This document shows, piece after piece, positions 60,444 through 64,000 of a DNA stretch of 64,000 bases; position 1 is the stretch's first letter, and the number at the start of each line of letters is the position of its first letter. The DNA comes from Arabidopsis thaliana. Taxonomy: Eukaryota; Streptophyta; Magnoliopsida; Brassicales; Brassicaceae. The notes beneath the pieces are model-generated. The model did not search any database, had not been told where the DNA came from, and worked only from the letters and a program-made list of their open reading frames with translations. The stretch is taken from positions 9,548,001-9,612,000 of the forward strand of contig NC_003070.9 of the NCBI RefSeq assembly GCF_000001735.4, written 5' to 3'. The position numbers were made by a program, and so were the translations under genes.

Positions 60444-62432
60444 ATGCAAGAACTGCCGGATTGTTTGTACGAGGAAAACCAACCAACCTTAATAACTCCT
60501 TTATCTCCCACACCAAATCACTCTCTCTACCTTTCAAACCTCGACGACCATCATTTTCTCAGATTCTCTATCAAGTACCTTTACCTTTTCCAAAAATCTA
60601 TATCCCCTCTCACCCTGAAAGATTCGCTCTCTAGGGTTCTAGTTGATTACTACCCTTTCGCGGGTCGGATAAGAGTCTCCGATGAAGGGAGCAAGCTCGA
60701 GGTAGACTGTAATGGAGAAGGCGCAGTTTTCGCAGAAGCTTTCATGGATATAACTTGTCAAGATTTTGTTCAACTTTCTCCCAAACCAAACAAGTCTTGG
60801 AGGAAGCTCTTGTTCAAGGTTCAAGCTCAGAGTTTCTTGGATATTCCTCCTCTTGTCATACAGGTTCGTAATCATTTATTTTATTTTTTTCTTGCTGGGA
60901 AACTTATGATTTCAATTTCAAAAGTCAAAACCATGACTCGTATTGTTTCCATATTAGTTAATTTCGTGAAAGAATTATATTCGAATTTGTTTTGGAGGGG
61001 GATAAACGTAGCTCGAATATTTTAGGTTTCTTAAAGTTAGTTGGATCGACTGTTCTGTTTAAATATAATTCGTAGGAATAATCTAAATTGTTTTTAAATT
61101 CCTAACTCCTAAATTGATTCGGCCACTTTGTTCTTTTCAAATTAGAAATGCATACTTTTACTGGTCGTGCATAAGCATTCGATGTATCAATAACATAAAG
61201 TTATTTTCTACTCTTAAAATACGTGAACTTTAATAAAGAGATTATATGGAAGAAAAAGAAGGGCGCATAGAGAATAATTTGTCTGTTCAATCATACTCTT
61301 TTTCTTTTCTCGTTTACACGAAAAACAAAACCCTTTTTTTCTTGCATTGAATTAGTTCATTCTATAAGTCGTTTTGTTCAACTCATGTTATGTGTTTTAT
61401 TAAAACTGCGTTTCTATGAACTTACGTATAAAGTATCAGCAAGTTTGATTATTAACGCTTGAAAGCTAGTCGAATGTAATAATAAATCGACATTTTGATA
61501 TCTTACGAATATTAATGCCTCAGGTGACGTATCTCCGTTGTGGGGGTATGATCCTCTGCACCGCGATCAATCATTGCCTCTGCGACGGCATTGGCACATC
61601 GCAGTTCCTACATGCATGGGCCCATGCGACCACTAGCCAAGCTCATCTTCCGACCCGACCATTCCACTCCCGTCACGTATTAGATCCGCGAAACCCTCCA
61701 CGTGTCACACACTCACATCCCGGTTTCACCCGAACCACCACCGTAGACAAAAGCTCCACCTTCGACATTTCCAAGTATTTACAGTCCCAACCATTGGCTC
61801 CTGCCACCTTAACCTTCAACCAATCTCATCTCCTACGCTTAAAGAAAACCTGCGCTCCTTCGCTAAAATGCACCACGTTCGAGGCACTAGCGGCTAACAC
61901 TTGGCGCTCGTGGGCTCAATCTCTAGATTTACCAATGACCATGCTGGTCAAACTCTTATTCTCAGTCAATATGAGAAAACGACTAACTCCAGAACTTCCC
62001 CAAGGGTATTACGGTAATGGATTCGTACTAGCTTGCGCCGAGAGCAAGGTACAAGACCTAGTCAATGGTAATATTTACCACGCTGTAAAATCGATACAAG
62101 AGGCAAAATCAAGAATTACCGACGAATATGTAAGATCAACGATAGATTTACTGGAGGATAAAACGGTGAAAACGGACGTCTCGTGCAGTTTGGTCATTTC
62201 ACAATGGGCGAAATTGGGATTAGAGGAGTTGGACTTGGGAGGAGGAAAGCCAATGTATATGGGTCCTTTGACGAGTGATATCTACTGTTTATTTTTACCC
62301 GTGGCGAGCGATAATGATGCCATCAGAGTTCAAATGTCCCTGCCGGAGGAAGTTGTGAAGAGACTAGAGTATTGCATGGTTAAGTTTTTAGACGGAAAAG
62401 ATAACGAAGATGAGAATTCTCGTGCATGCTAA
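60444..62432 (+). CDS. BAHD (HXXXD-type) acyl-CoA-dependent acyltransferase
   Basis: Two exons, 60444-60863 and 61524-62432, split by one 660 bp intron at the position common in BAHD genes, code 442 residues, a normal family length. The catalytic motif is HCLCDG (HXXXDG) early in exon 2. The second signature DFGWG near the C-terminus is replaced by DLGGG (LEELDLGGGKPMYMGP). Other landmarks are SRVLVDYYPFAGRIRVSD in the N-terminal domain and LLFSVNMRKRLTPELPQGYYGN. Such cytosolic enzymes move acyl groups from CoA thioesters to alcohol or amine acceptors in phenylpropanoid, wax or polyamine chemistry. The substrate cannot be told from sequence. No organelle signal is seen. The start chosen is the first ATG and fits the N-terminal LYLSNLDD pattern. 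Locus recalled as At1g27620. Confidence 0.92.
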
Positions 62433-63100
62433 AGTTTCTATATACATTTCAGTGGTCTATAATAAAAGAGTACTTCACTTGTCGATTTTTGATTGGTTTT
62501 AATATGTTTTATGTACGAAATATTTTCTTATATATAAGTTTGAAAACAGAAAATAGACATATGAACCCCAATAAAGACTAATTAAAGAGAGTACTAGAGT
62601 AGCTCACTTGTCGATTTTTGATTGGTTTTTATTAAACACAAAATGGATAATATGATGAGTTTAAAAACAGTCTTTCTCCATGCTAGTATGATAATGATAT
62701 TGACTGATCGATGAATTCAAAGGAATACATGTTTTAGTTTAGTTCATCAACTTTAGCTTAACGTACGGTTCTTAAATCGAAGCCAAAATTCAAATAAATA
62801 TTAATATATATCCAATTTTGGTAATCTCTATCAGATTATAGCTTTATGAAAATAAAAAATTTAACAATGATTCAAATTGCTAAATGCTAATATATTGGTT
62901 AAAGTGTTATTTTCTGCAAAAGTTCAAATAATGTTAAGACTATTTCTATGTAGTTTGATCATTTCAATCTCAACCACATAAAAAACGACACTATATATTA
63001 ATTCGAAGCCCATATCCATTATCGAATATGATGAATTGCTTACAATCATAAAGTCAAAGCCCATATCCATTTTATAAATAGAGTTAGATATTTATCTTTT
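62433..63100. promoter_or_regulatory. BAHD 3' flank and cyclin T promoter with Site II motifs
   Basis: Short repeats of CTCACTTGTCGATTTTTGATTGG occur in the BAHD 3' flank (about 62477 and 62606). Nearer the cyclin gene, AAGCCCATATCCATT occurs twice (about 63006 and 63057). Each copy contains AGCCCA (TGGGCT on the other strand), a Site II type element. Confidence 0.5.
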
Positions 63101-63646
63101 TTAGGTCGCAACACCGCAATAGATCTTTTCCCCAAGTTTCAGACAAACATAAAGCAGCAGAGAAAATTTTCAAGTTTCAAAGAGCTTTTCCCTCACCAAG
63201 CAAAATTTGGGTTAGTGAAATCTCAAATTTTGCTATCCAATTTCGTTAATCCTTCCTTTGTTAGAGTCGATTTCGTTGTCCTCTGATCTCATCTCTTGAA
63301 TCAATCGGCTCCTCTAATCCTTTACCTCCTTCACGTTTCGTAATTATTCGATCTGTTTTCTGCAGATTTCGTGAATTTAATTTAATCGCCTCCTCGATTT
63401 TAATATTTCGTGATTTGATAGAATCTGTTGGAAATTTCTTGATGTTGCGATAATGGGTCAAAAAATATATATGTGAAGCTGAGATCAGATTTGTGTCGTA
63501 TTATGTCCCAAAGCTATTTAACAATGAATCTGTGTTTGCTATTTGCAGATATTTGTCAGCAAAATCTGCAGCTAAATTGGGACTTGTCTTGTTAGTTCAA
63601 AGATTGAAACTTTTTTGGTTAATTGTTTGGCGGAAGAAGATTTACA

Positions 63647-63876
63647 ATGGGAGAGGAGCATCCGAGAAAGCGGTCTAGACAACATTTTGAAGCGGAGGCG
63701 AGAAACGTATCGTTGTTTGAATCCCCTCAATGCGAAACCTCCAAGTGGTATTTCAGCAGGGAAGAGATTGAGCGTTTCTCTCCATCCAGAAAAGATGGGA
63801 TTGATCTTGTGAAGGAGTCGTTTTTACGGTCTTCGTATTGCACCTTCCTGCAAAGACTTGGCATGAAGCTTCATGT
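63647..63876 (+). CDS. CYCT1;3: Cyclin T (CYCT1;3-like), first coding exon only
   Basis: The frame begins ATG at 63647 ([20 protein letters not shown]) and continues through [22 protein letters not shown] to [18 protein letters not shown], where a GTAAGC donor follows at 63877. The [10 protein letters not shown] motif and the start of the first cyclin box are typical of plant cyclin T and K. The rest of the gene lies beyond the window. Cyclin T partners CDKC in P-TEFb, which phosphorylates the RNA polymerase II tail. A 5' UTR intron is likely, with its acceptor (TTGCTATTTGCAG) ending at about 63549. Locus recalled as At1g27630. Confidence 0.9.
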
Positions 63877-64000
63877 GTAAGCTCACCATAGTATTACTTT
63901 GTTGTTTTGTCATCTAGGAAGAAATAGTGTTTGTTCTTTGGTTGTTTGCTAGAAAATCTACTTATGACGTCTCCTTGTCTTCTGATATTTCTTGGTACGT

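Overview
This is plant nuclear DNA from a crucifer. It is AT-rich, with GT-AG introns, Site II (TGGGCY) and telo-box promoter motifs and LINE, hAT and Helitron debris. The gene order (kinesin-light-chain-related, EXECUTER2-like, MNS5-like mannosidase, UFC1, DUF295 genes, symplekin, IRX9-L, BAHD acyltransferase, cyclin T) matches my memory of Arabidopsis thaliana chromosome 1, about At1g27500 to At1g27630. Locus numbers are recalled, not searched, and a close relative such as A. lyrata is not excluded.

Layout. 1-3.3 kb: AT-rich, gene-free, probably Helitron-derived. 3.6-16 kb: four conserved single-copy genes: KLCR3 (-), EX2 (-), MNS5 (+, sharing a divergent promoter with EX2) and UFC1 (-). 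16-44 kb: a duplicated, unstable block. It holds four DUF295 copies on the minus strand (two intact, one frameshifted, one truncated), a PI4-kinase-like relic, and a gene whose first seven exons copy symplekin but whose last exon encodes a PI4K-gamma-like C-lobe. It also holds a 1005 bp hAT element, two LINE 3' fragments and an AT-rich fold-back repeat. 44.3-54.9 kb: the full symplekin gene, readable here as 27 in-frame exons coding 1325 residues. 56-64 kb: IRX9-L (-), a decayed SKP1-like gene (-), a BAHD acyltransferase (+) and the first coding exon of a cyclin T gene (+).

History of the accessory block. The repeated unit looks like [DUF295 on minus] - spacer - [symplekin-type gene on plus]. 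One unit runs from about 22 to 34.4 kb and the other from about 39.9 to 55 kb. In the first unit the symplekin copy lost its C-terminal exons, gained a kinase-like exon, lost 84 bp in frame from exon 6, gained a tandem intron duplication and received a hAT insertion 192 bp upstream of its ATG. The other unit keeps the empty hAT site. Two DUF295 copies 23 kb apart share about 1 kb of nearly identical DNA next to diverged 5' ends, as expected from recent gene conversion.

The genes are ordinary plant housekeeping functions and do not form one pathway: microtubule/cellulose coupling, singlet-oxygen signalling, ER-associated degradation, UFMylation, mRNA 3'-end processing, xylan synthesis, acyl transfer and transcription elongation. 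The most novel item is the symplekin/PI4K-gamma chimera and its unit. Exon boundaries were read by eye from GT/AG sites and frame continuity. No transcript data were available.
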